A stretch of DNA of 32,503 nt from Phycisphaerae bacterium (lineage in GTDB: Bacteria > Planctomycetota > Phycisphaerae > Phycisphaerales > SM1A02), in contig JABIWU010000062.1 of assembly GCA_018701395.1 (NCBI GenBank), positions 1 through 32,503 of the forward strand. Direction: 5' to 3'. The translations under genes and the position numbers were made by a program. The notes beneath the pieces are model-generated. The model was not told where the DNA came from. It ran no database searches and saw only the letters and a program-made list of their open reading frames with translations. This document shows positions 7,354 to 15,451 of the stretch, piece after piece (position 1 is the first letter of the stretch; the number at the start of each line of letters is the position of its first letter).

Positions 7354-8796
7354 ATGGGAATGGATGAGCACGCTGGATATCAATCACCCCTTTCTGGCCG
7401 TTATGCATCGCCCCAGATGCAAGAAATATGGTCTTCTAAACGCAAAATTGGCACTTGGCGTCGTTTGTGGCTCGCACTTGCAGAGTCTGAAAAAGAACTC
7501 GGCCTTGACATAACCGACGAGCAAATTGATGAGCTTCGAGACCACCTCGATGACATCGATTTTGAAGCTGCCGCAAAATATGAAAAAGAACTTCGACACG
7601 ATGTGATGGCGCACGTGCACACGCTTGGCGATGCAGCACCAACTGCAAGGTCAATCATACACTTGGGTGCGACAAGCCAATTCGTTAACTGCAACACAGA
7701 GATGTTGCAATTACGAGACGCTACAAAACTCATCGCAACCAAACTGGCGCATGTTATTTGTAATCTCGGTGACTTTTCAAAAAAATATCGCTCGCTCCCT
7801 ACACTTGGGTTTACACACTACCAACCTGCACAGCCAACAACCGTTGGCAAACGCGCTACACTCTGGGCGCAAGACCTTGCACTTACGTTAGAAGATGTAG
7901 AATTTCGTATTCAAACAATGCGGTTCCGAGGTGTGCGAGGTGCAACTGGCACACAAGCATCCTTTCTTGATTTATTTGATGGCAACCACGACAAAGTTCT
8001 CCAACTCGATGCAATGGTGACAGAAAAAATGGGATGGGCAGTTGACAAACAACTTTCCGTCACAGGGCAAACGTATCCACGAATTGTGGATGCCCAAATA
8101 CTTTCATCACTAGCAGCTGTTGCGGCTGTTGCTCATAAGTTTGCGACCGACCTTCGCTTGCTCGCAAATCGTGGCGAGCTTGAAGAACCATTCGAGAAAA
8201 AACAAATTGGCTCATCGGCGATGGCATACAAACGAAACCCGATGCGCTGTGAACGAGTCTGTGCTCTTGCTCGATTTGTCATGAACATGCCCCCGAACGC
8301 TTTGCAAACTGCTGCCGTTCAATGGATGGAACGAACGCTTGACGATTCAGCGAACCGGCGGCTTACCTTGCCAGAATCCTTTTTAGCTCTTGACGGCTTA
8401 TTAGACGTCCTTGGCAATATTACAGACGGCCTTATCGTGCACAGAACGCGAGTTGCAACTAATCTTCAAAACGAAATGCCGTTTCTGGCAACTGAACGCC
8501 TCATGATGGAAGCCGTCAAACATGGAGCGGACCGACAAGATGCTCATGAGGTTGTTCGTGGGCACGCAATCGATGTTGCTCGGCTAATCAAAGAAGAAGG
8601 CATTCAAAATAACCTCCTTGAGCGCCTTGCGACCGAACCGATGTTCAACGGTGTCGACCTCTCCATGGCAACCGATCCAAGCGGATTTGTAGGCCGTTCT
8701 GCCGAACAAGTGGACAGTTTTTGCGAAGAAGTAGTTAACCCAATCCGCAAAAACTACAGCGACCAAAAACTCGAAACTGTCCAACTTCGGGTCTAA
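7354..8796 (+). CDS. purB: Adenylosuccinate lyase
   Basis: It cleaves adenylosuccinate and SAICAR to release fumarate in purine synthesis; the enzyme is a cytosolic homotetramer. The fumarase/aspartase superfamily signature GSSAMAYKRNP lies around residues 286-296, with the catalytic serine in the SS pair. HYQPAQPTTVGKR and HLGATSQFVNCNTE are the other conserved blocks. The frame is open to an earlier ATG at 7312. I prefer the ATG at 7354 because it follows AAGGT by about 6 bases (and GGAGG a little further away), and because the product then begins just before YQSPLSGRYAS, the usual N-terminus. The 480-residue length is normal. It is divergent from the UbiA-like gene. Confidence 0.95.
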   Translation: MGMDEHAGYQSPLSGRYASPQMQEIWSSKRKIGTWRRLWLALAESEKELGLDITDEQIDELRDHLDDIDFEAAAKYEKELRHDVMAHVHTLGDAAPTARSIIHLGATSQFVNCNTEMLQLRDATKLIATKLAHVICNLGDFSKKYRSLPTLGFTHYQPAQPTTVGKRATLWAQDLALTLEDVEFRIQTMRFRGVRGATGTQASFLDLFDGNHDKVLQLDAMVTEKMGWAVDKQLSVTGQTYPRIVDAQILSSLAAVAAVAHKFATDLRLLANRGELEEPFEKKQIGSSAMAYKRNPMRCERVCALARFVMNMPPNALQTAAVQWMERTLDDSANRRLTLPESFLALDGLLDVLGNITDGLIVHRTRVATNLQNEMPFLATERLMMEAVKHGADRQDAHEVVRGHAIDVARLIKEEGIQNNLLERLATEPMFNGVDLSMATDPSGFVGRSAEQVDSFCEEVVNPIRKNYSDQKLETVQLRV

Positions 8797-8974
8797 TTGC
8801 TCAATTTATACCGTACAAAACCCTAATTGTTACCATTTTTATGCAATTAAGGGGTTGCAAAGCCCTGTTAGCCGATAAACAATGCATTGAATTGCAATAC
8901 AAGGGCTTTCGTTAGCCCACTCGAATCAACCAACTAGGGACACGCCCTAGTACAACGCTTTGGAGGCACTACAA
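8797..8974 (+). promoter_or_regulatory. Structured intergenic leader between purB and the histone-like gene
   Basis: Several inverted repeats are packed here. CCCTAATTG (8821-8829) pairs with CAATTA-A-GGG (8844-8853) with one bulge. AAAGCCCT (8859-8866) can pair with AGGGCTTT (8902-8909). GGGCT/AGCCC forms a competing hairpin (8903-8918). CTAGGG/CCCTAG is a perfect 6-bp hairpin (8934-8950) eleven bases before the GGAGG ribosome site (8962-8966) of the downstream gene. None is followed by a clear T-tract, so they look more like a structured 5' leader or mRNA processing/stability elements than a classic terminator. The mutually exclusive pairing at 8859-8918 is compatible with regulation, but this is only inferred. 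Confidence 0.4.
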
Positions 8975-9148
8975 ATGGATTCATATGACCGACTAGTTCA
9001 ACTCGTAAATAACGTAACAGATGATATGGCAAAATGCGAAGGTGGCAACAAAGCCGCTGGTACTCGCGTACGTAAAGCAATGCAAGAAATTAAGTCTGCC
9101 GCTCAAGATGTCCGTAAAGATGTTTTAAACCTTCGCACTGACGGCTAA
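8975..9148 (+). CDS. Histone H1-like DNA-binding protein (Hc1 family)
   Basis: This 57-residue basic helical protein resembles the N-terminal domain of chlamydial Hc1 and the short 'histone H1' proteins of Bacteroidetes. The diagnostic stretch is GNKAAGTRVRKAMQEIKSAA (about 24-43), preceded by a coiled-coil-like helix with DDMAKCEG. The family condenses or organises DNA. The lysine-rich tail of chlamydial Hc1 is absent, so only the helical domain is present. The start ATG (8975) lies 8 bases after a perfect GGAGG. A TTG five codons upstream is in frame but overlaps that site. The gene stands alone between a structured leader and an intrinsic terminator, suggesting a separate, possibly abundant transcript. 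Confidence 0.85.
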   Translation: MDSYDRLVQLVNNVTDDMAKCEGGNKAAGTRVRKAMQEIKSAAQDVRKDVLNLRTDG

Positions 9149-9173
9149 TTAAAAACTTAGATTACAAAGAGAG

Positions 9174-9204
9174 AGGTCCAAGCAACGCTTGGGCCTATTT
9201 CTTT
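9174..9204 (+). terminator. Rho-independent terminator after the histone-like gene
   Basis: A 10-bp stem, AGGTCCAAGC with GCTTGGGCCT (one T-G wobble), closes a three-base AAC loop and is followed by ATTTCTTT. It lies 25 bases after the Hc1-like stop and ends 15 bases before the FabZ-like start, so it isolates the short transcript. Confidence 0.8.
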
Positions 9205-9219
9205 GATACCCTGCCCACC

Positions 9220-9693
9220 ATGGCTATTGAACCGCTCATTGATATAACATCCGTTGACCTCGCAAACGTTGCAATCTCGGCGGACGAAGTTGGAATCATG
9301 AACCCACAAGCAGGTGACATGCGACAACTTAATTATGTTTCTTACGTCAGTGAGGATCAACAAACAGCCGTTGGTATCAAGAATGTAAAAGATGACGAGT
9401 TTTGGGTTTCTGGGCACATACCAGGCCGGCCAATATATCCTGGTGTATTAATGATTGAAGCTGCAGCACAGATAAGCAGTATTTTATATCACCTCAATGC
9501 TGAATCAAATCACTTTATGGGCTTTACTCGATGCGACAATTGCTCGTTCCGCGGACAAGTACTGCCAGAATCGACGTTGGCGATTGTTTCAATCATTCGT
9601 AAATTTCAACGCCGTCGCTTTGTCTGTGATGCACAGGGGTACGTTGATGGCCAATTTGTGTTCGAAGCCAAAATCACTGGCATGATGATGTAA
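9220..9693 (+). CDS. FabZ/FabA-like 3-hydroxyacyl-ACP dehydratase
   Basis: This is a 157-residue hot-dog-fold protein. His66 in SGHIPGRPIYPGVL and Glu80 in MIEAAAQ have the 14-residue spacing of the E. coli FabZ catalytic pair. The family dehydrates 3-hydroxyacyl-ACP to trans-2-enoyl-ACP during fatty acid elongation in the cytoplasm. The N-terminal ~50 residues are less conserved, and the usual HFP is HIP here. It may be a paralogue with a special role, since planctomycetes often carry several such proteins; this is an inference. Its stop codon overlaps the manA start (TAATG), so the two are co-translated although metabolically unrelated. Confidence 0.82.
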   Translation: MAIEPLIDITSVDLANVAISADEVGIMNPQAGDMRQLNYVSYVSEDQQTAVGIKNVKDDEFWVSGHIPGRPIYPGVLMIEAAAQISSILYHLNAESNHFMGFTRCDNCSFRGQVLPESTLAIVSIIRKFQRRRFVCDAQGYVDGQFVFEAKITGMMM

Positions 9694-10628
9694 TGGAACC
9701 GTACCCTCTTACGTTTGAGCCAATTTTAAGAGAAAAAGTATGGGGCGGCCGAACGCTTGAGCGTTTCGGCAAACAACTTCCACCTGAAGTTTCCATTGGA
9801 GAATCATGGGAACTTGCAGACTTGCCAAGTACTGTTCCAAACGGAAAGAGTGTCATTGCAAACGGCCACCTCGCTGGCAAAACGCTTGATGCGCAATTTC
9901 CCCTCCTTATAAAATTTCTAGACGCTTGTGACAATTTATCCGTACAAGTACATCCAAGTAAGGCATATGCAACTGAGCATCAAGATGCCCATTTAAAAAG
10001 CGAAGCGTGGATTATCCTTGACACTACACCTGAAGGGCTTGTTTACGTGGGCTTGAAGGAAGGCACAACTGAAGATGTTTTACGCGCTTCTATCGAAAGC
10101 AACACCGTCCCCGAACTACTCAATGCAATACATGTCAAAAAAGGCGAATGCTATTATTTGCCAAGTGGCACTTGCCACGCATTAGGCGCAGGCGTGCTTG
10201 TTGCAGAAGTGCAAACACCAAGTGACACGACATTTCGAGTTTGGGACTGGGGAAGAATCGGCAGAGAGATGCATGTCGACCAAGCAATGGAATGTATTTC
10301 TTTTGACGCGCCAAAATTACACTTCGAACAACCAATGCCACTACAAAGTGGAACATTTTTAACTACTCATTTTGTCGACACGCCATTCTTTTCTATCGAA
10401 CGGATTGAATCAACTGAAAACTCTGAACTTACGCTTGTAGTTGACACTACGCCTGTAGTGCTGATGGTTGTCGAAGGACACGCAAAAATAAACCACGAAG
10501 TACCAGTTGATGCTCCAACAGGCACCACGATTTTACTTCCCGTTGGAATTACAAATGCAACAATGGAAATGCCAAAAGGCACAGCCATCTTGCGTTTTGA
10601 TTTACCCGACGAAAAACTATTCGCTTAA
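9693..10628 (+). CDS. manA: Mannose-6-phosphate isomerase, class I
   Basis: It interconverts mannose 6-phosphate and fructose 6-phosphate, linking glycolysis to GDP-mannose and polysaccharide synthesis. The 311-residue cupin protein resembles the short Bacillus-type ManA. Visible marks are REKVWGGRTLERFG (11-24), IGESWELAD, the zinc-site QVHPSKAYA and SEAWIIL, and the second metal-site/cupin strand LPSGTCHALGAGVLVAEVQ followed by TFRVWDWGR with the catalytic Arg. The ATG shares its A with the TAA of the upstream dehydratase gene. The gene ends one base before the stop of a convergent small gene. Confidence 0.92.
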   Translation: MEPYPLTFEPILREKVWGGRTLERFGKQLPPEVSIGESWELADLPSTVPNGKSVIANGHLAGKTLDAQFPLLIKFLDACDNLSVQVHPSKAYATEHQDAHLKSEAWIILDTTPEGLVYVGLKEGTTEDVLRASIESNTVPELLNAIHVKKGECYYLPSGTCHALGAGVLVAEVQTPSDTTFRVWDWGRIGREMHVDQAMECISFDAPKLHFEQPMPLQSGTFLTTHFVDTPFFSIERIESTENSELTLVVDTTPVVLMVVEGHAKINHEVPVDAPTGTTILLPVGITNATMEMPKGTAILRFDLPDEKLFA

Positions 10629-10629
10629 A

Positions 10630-10881
10630 TTAAGCTTCGATATTTAGATGTTGTCCAGTTGCGATTCTAGTCGCAGCTTCAATGCAATCTGCAGAGCGTG
10701 AATACAACTGAAGTGGTTGCACGTTTGAAATATCGACAGCACTGAAATGTACCTTTCCTGCGACCTGCCCAGCAACAATTTGTTGTACTGGCGAAGAGAT
10801 GGTGGTCTGAGTAACTTGCGTTACCTTTTGTGCTCCATACGCTTGCGCTACGGAAAATGGAATTGGTCCTTCAATGTGCAT
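10630..10881 (-). CDS. Small hypothetical protein
   Basis: An 83-residue protein of no family I can name. It has no membrane segment or signal peptide. It begins HIEGPIPFSVAQAYG, has a Thr/Gln/Val-rich linker and then a helical-looking second half (IVAGQVAGKVHFSA, later ECIEAATRIATGQ-like residues near the end). The ATG at 10879-10881 is preceded by GAGGT at about 11 bases. A TTG upstream is in frame but less likely. Its stop is one base from the manA stop on the other strand. It lies downstream of proS in the same direction, but a terminator separates them. Confidence 0.5.
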   Translation of the reverse strand: MHIEGPIPFSVAQAYGAQKVTQVTQTTISSPVQQIVAGQVAGKVHFSAVDISNVQPLQLYSRSADCIEAATRIATGQHLNIEA

Positions 10882-10926
10882 GTGTAAACAATACCTCAAT
10901 AGCCAAACTAATCAACTGACTTCAAG

Positions 10927-10956
10927 AAAAACCGATTGTTGCTCTTCCAGCAACAA
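10927..10956 (-). terminator. Rho-independent terminator downstream of proS
   Basis: A perfect 8-bp stem (TTGTTGCT with AGCAACAA, at 10936-10943 and 10949-10956) with a five-base loop. On the minus strand it is followed by TCGG and five Ts, and it lies about 95 bases after the proS stop. On the plus strand a run of five Ts at 10962-10966 could make it partly bidirectional. Confidence 0.65.
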
Positions 10957-11050
10957 CCGTATTTTTCGTGAACCGCCGCCCACCATTGGCGGATAATAGA
11001 CATCGACTGCCTACTATCACACACTTGAGCCGATAATGTTAAATTGGAAC

Positions 11051-12550
11051 TTAGTAGGATTTAGCCCACAAAACGCGTTGCTTTGAGGGTTTACCGGAAA
11101 ATATGCAAGTGCCTTCTTCGTCATGTCCAACGAGCGGGATACACCGAAGTGTCACTTTTAAATCTGTTTTTATTTTATCTTCCAGTGCCGGATCACCGCA
11201 GAAGTGTGCATACACAAAACCGGCTCCTTCACCTTCAAAGTGATTGTAAAAATCTTCTTTACTGTCAATAGTTTTTGTTGCTTCTTCTCGACGTGCAAGC
11301 GCTCTATCAAATAATCCTTGTTGCATGTCATCGAGAATGACGGTAACGCTTTGAATAAACTCCGCTCTGTCAACGCTTTGTTTTTCTTTATGACCTTTAT
11401 CGCGTCTCGCCATAAAAACAGAATCGCTTGCCATGTCACGCGGTCCAACTTCCAAACGAATTGGAATGCCCTTCTTAACCCATCCCCAAGTTTTTTCGCC
11501 GCCACGAATATCTCGGTTGTCAATTTCTACAGTAATGCTTCGGCCGTGATAATTTATAACGCCTAAGTCATCAGAAAGTTTATGACAGTAATTCAAAATT
11601 GCATCTGGGTCGTCTGCTTTAAATGTTATTGGAATAATGACAATATGTGAGGGCGCAAGCCGCGGGGGAAGCACCATGCCATCATCATCGGCGTGGGTCA
11701 TAATCAAACTGCCAATCAATCGAGTGGAAACTCCCCAACTTGTCGTCCAAGCAAACTCCACTTCTTTCTTGTCGTTCTGAAAAGAAATGTCTTGTGCTTT
11801 TGAAAAGTTTTGCCCAAGAAAATGAGAAGTACCCGATTGCAATGCTTTGCCATCCTGCATCATCGCTTCAATAGAATATGTATCGACTGCACCAGGGAAC
11901 CGCTCGCCTGCACTTTTTGTGCCTGTAATAACCGGCATAGCCATCGTATTCTCTGCAAAGTCTTTATAAATGTCGAGCATCTGCAACGTTTCCTCAATTG
12001 CTTCTTGCTCTGTTGCGTGCGCTGTATGCCCTTCTTGCCATAAAAATTCTGCTGTCCGCAAAAACAAACGCGTCCGCATTTCCCAACGAACAACATTCGC
12101 CCATTGATTAATGAGCAGAGGCAAATCGCGGTACGATTCAATCCATCGACTAAACATTTCACCAATAATCGTTTCTGAAGTTGGTCGAACGATCAGTGGT
12201 TCTTCGAGTTCTCCTGCTGGTTGCAATTTACCGTCTGCGTCTGGTTCAAGCCGATGATGCGTAACAACCGCGCATTCCTTTGCAAACCCTTCGACGTGGT
12301 CTGCTTCTCGTTGTAAATAACTTAGTGGAATAAAAAGCGGAAAATATGCATTCTTATGCCCCGTTGCTTTAAATCGAGCATCTAAATTATGTTGAATATT
12401 TTCCCAAAGCCCGTACCCCCATGGCTTAATTACCATACAACCACGCACAGGAGATGTTTCGGCTAAATCCGCTGCTTTAATCACCTCTTGGTACCACTGT
12501 GGATAATCTTCATTTCTTGTTGGTTGAATTGCAGTTTTTGGAGCAGCCAT
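11051..12550 (-). CDS. proS: Prolyl-tRNA synthetase, archaeal/eukaryote-like type
   Basis: It charges tRNA-Pro. The 499-residue protein lacks the long editing insertion of the E. coli-type enzyme and matches the shorter archaeal/eukaryote-like ProRS. The catalytic core begins with KPWGYGLWENIQ. It has the RPTSET block, motif 2 VRWEMRTRLFLRTAEFLWQE, then TSHFLGQNFSKA and motif 3 region TTSWGVSTRLIGSLIM. A C-terminal zinc-binding-like domain carries Cys in HFCGDPALE and GTCIFSG and ends with the typical aromatic WAKSY. The start at 12548-12550 is divergent from the UbiA gene. Because the editing domain is absent, mischarged Ala-tRNA-Pro would need a separate editing protein, and none is visible here. 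Confidence 0.94.
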   Translation of the reverse strand: MAAPKTAIQPTRNEDYPQWYQEVIKAADLAETSPVRGCMVIKPWGYGLWENIQHNLDARFKATGHKNAYFPLFIPLSYLQREADHVEGFAKECAVVTHHRLEPDADGKLQPAGELEEPLIVRPTSETIIGEMFSRWIESYRDLPLLINQWANVVRWEMRTRLFLRTAEFLWQEGHTAHATEQEAIEETLQMLDIYKDFAENTMAMPVITGTKSAGERFPGAVDTYSIEAMMQDGKALQSGTSHFLGQNFSKAQDISFQNDKKEVEFAWTTSWGVSTRLIGSLIMTHADDDGMVLPPRLAPSHIVIIPITFKADDPDAILNYCHKLSDDLGVINYHGRSITVEIDNRDIRGGEKTWGWVKKGIPIRLEVGPRDMASDSVFMARRDKGHKEKQSVDRAEFIQSVTVILDDMQQGLFDRALARREEATKTIDSKEDFYNHFEGEGAGFVYAHFCGDPALEDKIKTDLKVTLRCIPLVGHDEEGTCIFSGKPSKQRVLWAKSY

Positions 12551-12578
12551 AGTGTTGGGATTCTATCATGCTCACCTT

Positions 12579-13469
12579 ATGACGACTGCACTTTTTAAAC
12601 TTCTCTCAGATATCAAGATTTCCCACACCCTCTTTGCGATGCCATTTGCTGTTCTAGGTGGCTTTATGGCGGGGTCAAACGATGGCGAAATTATTTGGTC
12701 CACTTTTGGCTGGCAACTGCTACTCATAGTTGCATGTATGTTCTTTGCAAGAAACGTGGCCATGCTTGCCAACCGAATTCTCGACAAAGAAATTGACGCA
12801 AAGAACCCGCGAACTGAAAACCGCGCGATTGCTTCGGGCGAAGTGCCGGCTAAAATCGCTGGAATATATTTGACGAGCAATGCCATACTTTTTATCGCAA
12901 CGACTTCGGTATTCCTTGTTTGGAATAATCCGTATCCGATGAATCTATCTGTGCTTGTCCTGGCCTGGCTTTGCGTGTATCCGTACCTCAAACGGTTCAC
13001 TTGGCTATGCCACATTTTTCTTGGCGCTTCACTTGCGCTTAGTCCTATAGCTGCAGCGATTGCGGTGAACCCAGAAACAATTCAACATGCTCCCATCTGG
13101 TTTCTTTCGGGTGCTGTACTTTGTTGGGTTGCTGGATTTGACATCATTTATGCACTACAAGATGTCGCTTGTGACAAACGCGATAATTTAAAAAGCATGC
13201 CTGCATCGCTTGGCATTCGTCCTGCAATGTTAATTAGTCAAACATTACATTGTCTTTGTGTTGCATTGCTGTTTGCAGTTGCAAGCACAGAACCAAAATT
13301 TGAGTGGTGGTTTCTAAGCGGAATTTTCTTAATTGCAATGCTTCTATTTGTTGAACACCTCACCGTCAAAAGATGGGGCACAACAAAAATTGCGATAACA
13401 TTTTTTGCCATAAACGGAATAGTGAGTTTGTTGCTTGGAACTGTTGGTGTCGTAGATTTGCTGACGTAA
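12579..13469 (+). CDS. UbiA-family polyprenyltransferase (UbiA/MqnP-like)
   Basis: This is an integral membrane prenyltransferase of about 296 residues. Both metal-binding motifs are intact: Asn65-Asp69-Asp73 in NRILDKEID followed by NPRTENR, and Asp195-Asp199-Asp202 in ALQDVACDKRDN. It begins with the typical IKISHTLFAMPFAVLGGF. It attaches a polyprenyl chain to an aromatic acid in quinone synthesis. The sequence style fits the group often annotated as 4-hydroxybenzoate octaprenyltransferase but used as MqnP in the futalosine menaquinone route, so substrate and product stay open. A GTG at 12552 is in frame, but ATG 12579 gives the family N-terminus. It is divergent from proS. Confidence 0.88.
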   Translation: MTTALFKLLSDIKISHTLFAMPFAVLGGFMAGSNDGEIIWSTFGWQLLLIVACMFFARNVAMLANRILDKEIDAKNPRTENRAIASGEVPAKIAGIYLTSNAILFIATTSVFLVWNNPYPMNLSVLVLAWLCVYPYLKRFTWLCHIFLGASLALSPIAAAIAVNPETIQHAPIWFLSGAVLCWVAGFDIIYALQDVACDKRDNLKSMPASLGIRPAMLISQTLHCLCVALLFAVASTEPKFEWWFLSGIFLIAMLLFVEHLTVKRWGTTKIAITFFAINGIVSLLLGTVGVVDLLT

Positions 13470-13491
13470 ACCGCTAGAGTTAAACCCTTCG

Positions 13492-14832
13492 CTACTTCGC
13501 TAATGATCCCATCGGATCCCAAGGTGAAAGCACTGCTGGTTCTTCATCCCACGCTGAAAGCATTTCGGATGACAAGTATTTCTTTTCGATTGCAACTTCG
13601 AACATATATTCATCAAACCAAGAATCATTCATTGCGTGAAAACCCTTTTCGCCAACCCCATCATCACCCCATGAATTTTCGACACGCCACTTTACAGGCA
13701 CATCATTGTGGACATCCACGCCAGTAAACAGCATGGCATGTGTCATCAAAGTTTGGTGGTATTCCAATCGTTGCGCTTTATTCAAACCAAGCCTTGTTCC
13801 ATACACGCTTTCAAAGTCGAAGAGTGCAGCATCCCAAATTCCGATATCACGACGGAACATTTTGCCAACATCGCAACCCATCCAAACTGGCTTTCCATCT
13901 TCAAGCATTTTTTGTGTAAGTGCTTTCATCGCATTAGTGTTAATATTTAAATACTTCACCAAGTCGCCGCCAACAACATTACCGAGGCACCCCACTGTGT
14001 ATGTGGTCATAAGTGGCGAGGTTTCCCTAGGGTCATTCACAACACAAACATATTCGTCAAGTGGTGTTTCGATGTATTCATTTGCAAATTCAAGTGGGGA
14101 CATCTCACCTTTGCGATGAAATTTCTTGTCTTTATCTTGCCATTGCCACATAAATGATTTTGGTGGTGTTCCAAGGTGAATACAAAGGATTCGCCAAACA
14201 CCCGAAAGAATCTCGCTGCGAATTGATTCCATATCTGCACCATTTGCCCTGAGTTGTTCGGCGCCATCTCGAAGTTTCCATCGAAGAATCATATTCATTT
14301 TCGCAGTGCAAGATGATGATTGCGTTTCTGGCATGACTGTTTTTGGAACGAGTCCATGTTTCTTAACAAGATTGACAAACATGTTCCACTGCCCGCCATC
14401 GCCAATTGGATCACTTAATAAAAATGCCACGGTTCGATCGTCAACATCACAATCTGCCGTATCGATTATGTGTTGTAAAAACCAATTTGCTCTTTCGAAC
14501 TTGTCCCAAAACATTGCCCAATTTTGGCTAAACTCAAATTCTTTAACATTCATCTTTTTCATCGCAGGGACGCGGAGCATATTCAATGCTGCAAAAAGCC
14601 AGCATCGACCAGACTGTTTTTGGTTTGCAACTTTCCATTCATCAAGCCGAGTTGAAAATGTAAAGTCTGTTGATTGCACAACATCGCGAACAAGTGCAAC
14701 ATCATCTATCGTTGTTTGCGTTACGGCGTTTTGAGCTGTTTTTACAGTGGAATCCTGCGCAAAAGAGTTGCGGAAACCATCGAGCATAGCATCTGTAATT
14801 GGAGTCAATGTAGTTTTTTCAATTGTTGTCAT
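13492..14832 (-). CDS. pepC: Aminopeptidase C / bleomycin hydrolase (peptidase C1B)
   Basis: This is a cytosolic cysteine aminopeptidase of about 446 residues. The papain-like triad is visible as Cys77 in KQSGRCWLFAALN, His365 in LMTHAMLFTGVD and Asn386 in VENSWG. The C-terminus, WDPMGSLAK, matches the conserved tail that sits in the active site of bleomycin hydrolases and limits them to aminopeptidase activity. The frame extends nine codons to a TTG, but the ATG at 14830-14832 is the natural start. No strong ribosome site precedes it. It lies 38 bases downstream of the nucleosidase gene on the same strand and converges on the UbiA gene. There is no signal peptide. Confidence 0.93.
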   Translation of the reverse strand: MTTIEKTTLTPITDAMLDGFRNSFAQDSTVKTAQNAVTQTTIDDVALVRDVVQSTDFTFSTRLDEWKVANQKQSGRCWLFAALNMLRVPAMKKMNVKEFEFSQNWAMFWDKFERANWFLQHIIDTADCDVDDRTVAFLLSDPIGDGGQWNMFVNLVKKHGLVPKTVMPETQSSSCTAKMNMILRWKLRDGAEQLRANGADMESIRSEILSGVWRILCIHLGTPPKSFMWQWQDKDKKFHRKGEMSPLEFANEYIETPLDEYVCVVNDPRETSPLMTTYTVGCLGNVVGGDLVKYLNINTNAMKALTQKMLEDGKPVWMGCDVGKMFRRDIGIWDAALFDFESVYGTRLGLNKAQRLEYHQTLMTHAMLFTGVDVHNDVPVKWRVENSWGDDGVGEKGFHAMNDSWFDEYMFEVAIEKKYLSSEMLSAWDEEPAVLSPWDPMGSLAK

Positions 14833-14870
14833 GTTGTGTATTGTAGAAGAATTAAGCAAGCGATGGTTAC

Positions 14871-15428
14871 TTAATTCTTGCCAGAAAGCAGTTCTAATTG
14901 CGCTACAAACAATTTTTCGGCTTTGGCGTGTTCAAACGTTGACCAGTCGTCGCCGGCGTTTTCGTCAGCGCCGTCGCTGATGTATTTGAAACACCGAAAC
15001 GGAACCCGAAACTCTCGACATACTTTTGCGATTGCGTACGCTTCCATGTCAACAATGTGCATGCTTGCTTCTGGAAAACCGCTTGTATCTGTCACAAAAC
15101 TATCGCCAGTGCCGCAAATTATTCCAGGTGTTCCAATCATATGACCACCCTCTTCGTAGGGCGTTACAAATGATGCAAATCCTAGCGGCGAACAATCCAT
15201 GTCACGTTGCACAAAGCCAGTGCATTCGACCAACCCATGCGTAAACTCGTTTGACACTGCGCCAGCCGTACCAAAATTCACCACCAGCACAGGGTTGTGT
15301 TCCAAAATTAACCGAGTCGCATGCATCGTGGCGTTCACTTTTCCAAGCCCCGTGACAAAAACGTTTTCTTTCATGTGAAGCGTTGGGATTTCTTCTTTCA
15401 AAGCAGTAAGGATTAGCATCCGATCCAT
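14871..15428 (-). CDS. MTA/SAH nucleosidase-family protein (possible futalosine hydrolase)
   Basis: A 185-residue purine nucleoside hydrolase of the PNP/UDP family. Marks are ALKEE near residues 9-13 (the E. coli MTAN Glu12 region), NFGTAG (51-56), VDMEAYAIA with Glu129 (ribose-binding MEA motif), and ISDGAD with Asp152 as the general acid. It probably cleaves adenine or another base from methylthioadenosine, S-adenosylhomocysteine or futalosine. It is shorter than typical MTAN (about 230), so the exact substrate is uncertain. The chosen ATG (15426-15428) follows AGGTG by 4 bases. An upstream extension in the same frame would overlap the divergent membrane-protein gene. Confidence 0.78.
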   Translation of the reverse strand: MDRMLILTALKEEIPTLHMKENVFVTGLGKVNATMHATRLILEHNPVLVVNFGTAGAVSNEFTHGLVECTGFVQRDMDCSPLGFASFVTPYEEGGHMIGTPGIICGTGDSFVTDTSGFPEASMHIVDMEAYAIAKVCREFRVPFRCFKYISDGADENAGDDWSTFEHAKAEKLFVAQLELLSGKN

Positions 15429-15451
15429 TCTACACCTGTTACCATCCTGCC

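Noticed and set aside
10976-10992. CCGCC/GGCGG hairpin near the proS end
   Set aside because: Only 5 bp with a 7-base loop and no T-tract; the TTGTTGCT hairpin nearby is a better terminator.
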